From: Endomicrobium sp.
GTDB taxonomy: Bacteria; Elusimicrobiota; Endomicrobiia; Endomicrobiales; Endomicrobiaceae
Assembly: GCA_031260705.1 (NCBI GenBank)
Contig: JAISLA010000004.1
Span: forward strand, 1-64,000
Direction of reading: 5' to 3'
DNA: 64,000 nucleotides
Shown: positions 63,349 through 64,000 of the stretch, in pieces
Position numbering within the stretch: position 1 is the first letter of the stretch
Layout: every line of letters starts with the position of its first letter
Program-made: the position numbers and the translations under genes
The notes under the pieces: model-generated
The model's input: only the letters and a program-made list of their open reading frames with translations
The model's database searches: none
Told to the model about the DNA's origin: nothing

Positions 63349-64000
63349 TTTACCGCTCCTTTAATAGTTTACTTTTGTAAGTTTAGCAGTGGCAAAAATG
63401 CTCCAAAACTTCTTTGAATCTCCGGTGTATCTAAAAACTTTTCAGAGGTTTGCAGTTCTTATCATCGGCGATGGTCTCCAGATTTTGCTGGCGACTGTAA
63501 TCCGTATGGAATATAAATAAATCTTGCCGTAATAATTTTTCCGTTTTGCTTTCTTTTGGAAAAAGAACTTCTAAATCTTACACCGTCACCGCTGGAGATA
63601 TTCTATCTGTTATGTCAAAAATATGAACAGGAGAAATAGATAAATCTGACTGTATGTTATGCCGTTGTTCCAGCAAATATTTTTTTGTCTGGGAAAAAAT
63701 TTTCTTTAACGGTATGAACAATTTCCTAAAACACATTTTTGCGGTTTTATTTAATGATAGTGCATTTTTTTGCTGTCAAAAATCTGGAAACTTACAAGAA
63801 TTGTTGAATTGAAAACAGTAAAAATCATTTTCTTTTATAATTCAATGCATAACAACAATAAATGGGGAAAAAAATAAATATATATATAATTCATAGTTAT
63901 TATATATAAATTACAATATTAAAGTCAATTTTTTACTGATCATTTACTGTCATCTTGATGTAATTGTCGCACAATCAGAGGTTATTCCGTCGGTATTGTT
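63349..64000. other. Terminal non-coding stretch with possible relic
   Basis: No intact gene. On the minus strand between about 63400 and 63660, coding-like fragments (DLSISPVHIFDITDRISPAV, then DLEVLFPKESKTEKLLRQDL) are separated by stops and may be a decayed gene. The last 200 bases are very AT-rich with repeated TATATA. The pyk ribosome binding site (AGGAGCGG) is at its left edge. Confidence 0.3.

Overview
The window is a low-GC bacterial chromosome segment with a complete biosynthetic core and unusually many broken genes. The gene set suggests a Gram-negative anaerobe: type III glutamine synthetase, citramalate synthase, split glycine decarboxylase (GcvPA/GcvPB), a MetV-like/MetF pair, a membrane pyrophosphatase, stand-alone RfaE2, and autotransporter-like and lipoprotein surface proteins. 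Together with at least nine frameshifted genes, this fits the Endomicrobium lineage (Elusimicrobiota), which includes endosymbionts of termite-gut flagellates. That assignment is inference from gene content, not from a marker gene.

Layout. 1-3.5 kb is accessory DNA: a lipoprotein gene invaded by a palindromic repeat and holding a 9-G tract, a 128-bp MITE-like element with perfect 10-bp flanking repeats, a nested 197-bp palindrome, and a beta-barrel gene bracketed by inverted copies of a short repeat. 3.5-6.7 kb holds dxr-rseP and a second lipoprotein. 7-8.7 kb has tRNA-Arg(ACG), a broken Fic gene and a lipoprotein relic. 8.9-13.7 kb carries an Nfu-type Fe-S protein, thrB, lysC, a pilin-like stub and cimA. 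14-21.6 kb, mostly minus strand, carries glnN, an SNF symporter, bioB, argS and a nitroreductase. 22-28 kb has pcrA, a decayed nucleoside-phosphorylase-like gene, a decayed spore-photoproduct-lyase-like radical SAM gene, a membrane phosphoesterase and a DUF4416 protein.

28-40 kb is dominated by a minus-strand set: gcvH, gcvPA, an AvaI/BsoBI-type restriction-modification pair, gcvPB, rfaE2, a stand-alone ThiD2-domain protein, a broken AlbA_2-type gene and thiC. The restriction-modification pair lies between the two halves of glycine decarboxylase. 40.9-42.5 kb is an ImmA/IrrE-DUF4411 toxin-antitoxin-like pair. 42.5-46.1 kb is a tight four-gene operon headed by a beta-CASP metallo-beta-lactamase with a signal peptide. 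After a 1.45-kb decay zone come a small repeat-containing basic protein and the operon-like run glmU-prs-rplY-pth-metV-like-metF, then comM, mazG and hppA. The end holds an M50-type protein, a CTP-transferase-like protein, a polysaccharide deacetylase, a ZIP transporter, a CDF-like protein that lost its metal site, and a pyruvate kinase without its C-domain.

Functionally, the window supplies amino acids (thrB, lysC, cimA, glnN), C1 and glycine metabolism (gcv, metV/metF), thiamine pyrimidine and biotin steps, and envelope precursors (glmU, rfaE2, dxr). Stress, sensing and defence genes (Fic, AlbA_2, SPL) are being lost, while one restriction-modification system and one toxin-antitoxin pair are intact.
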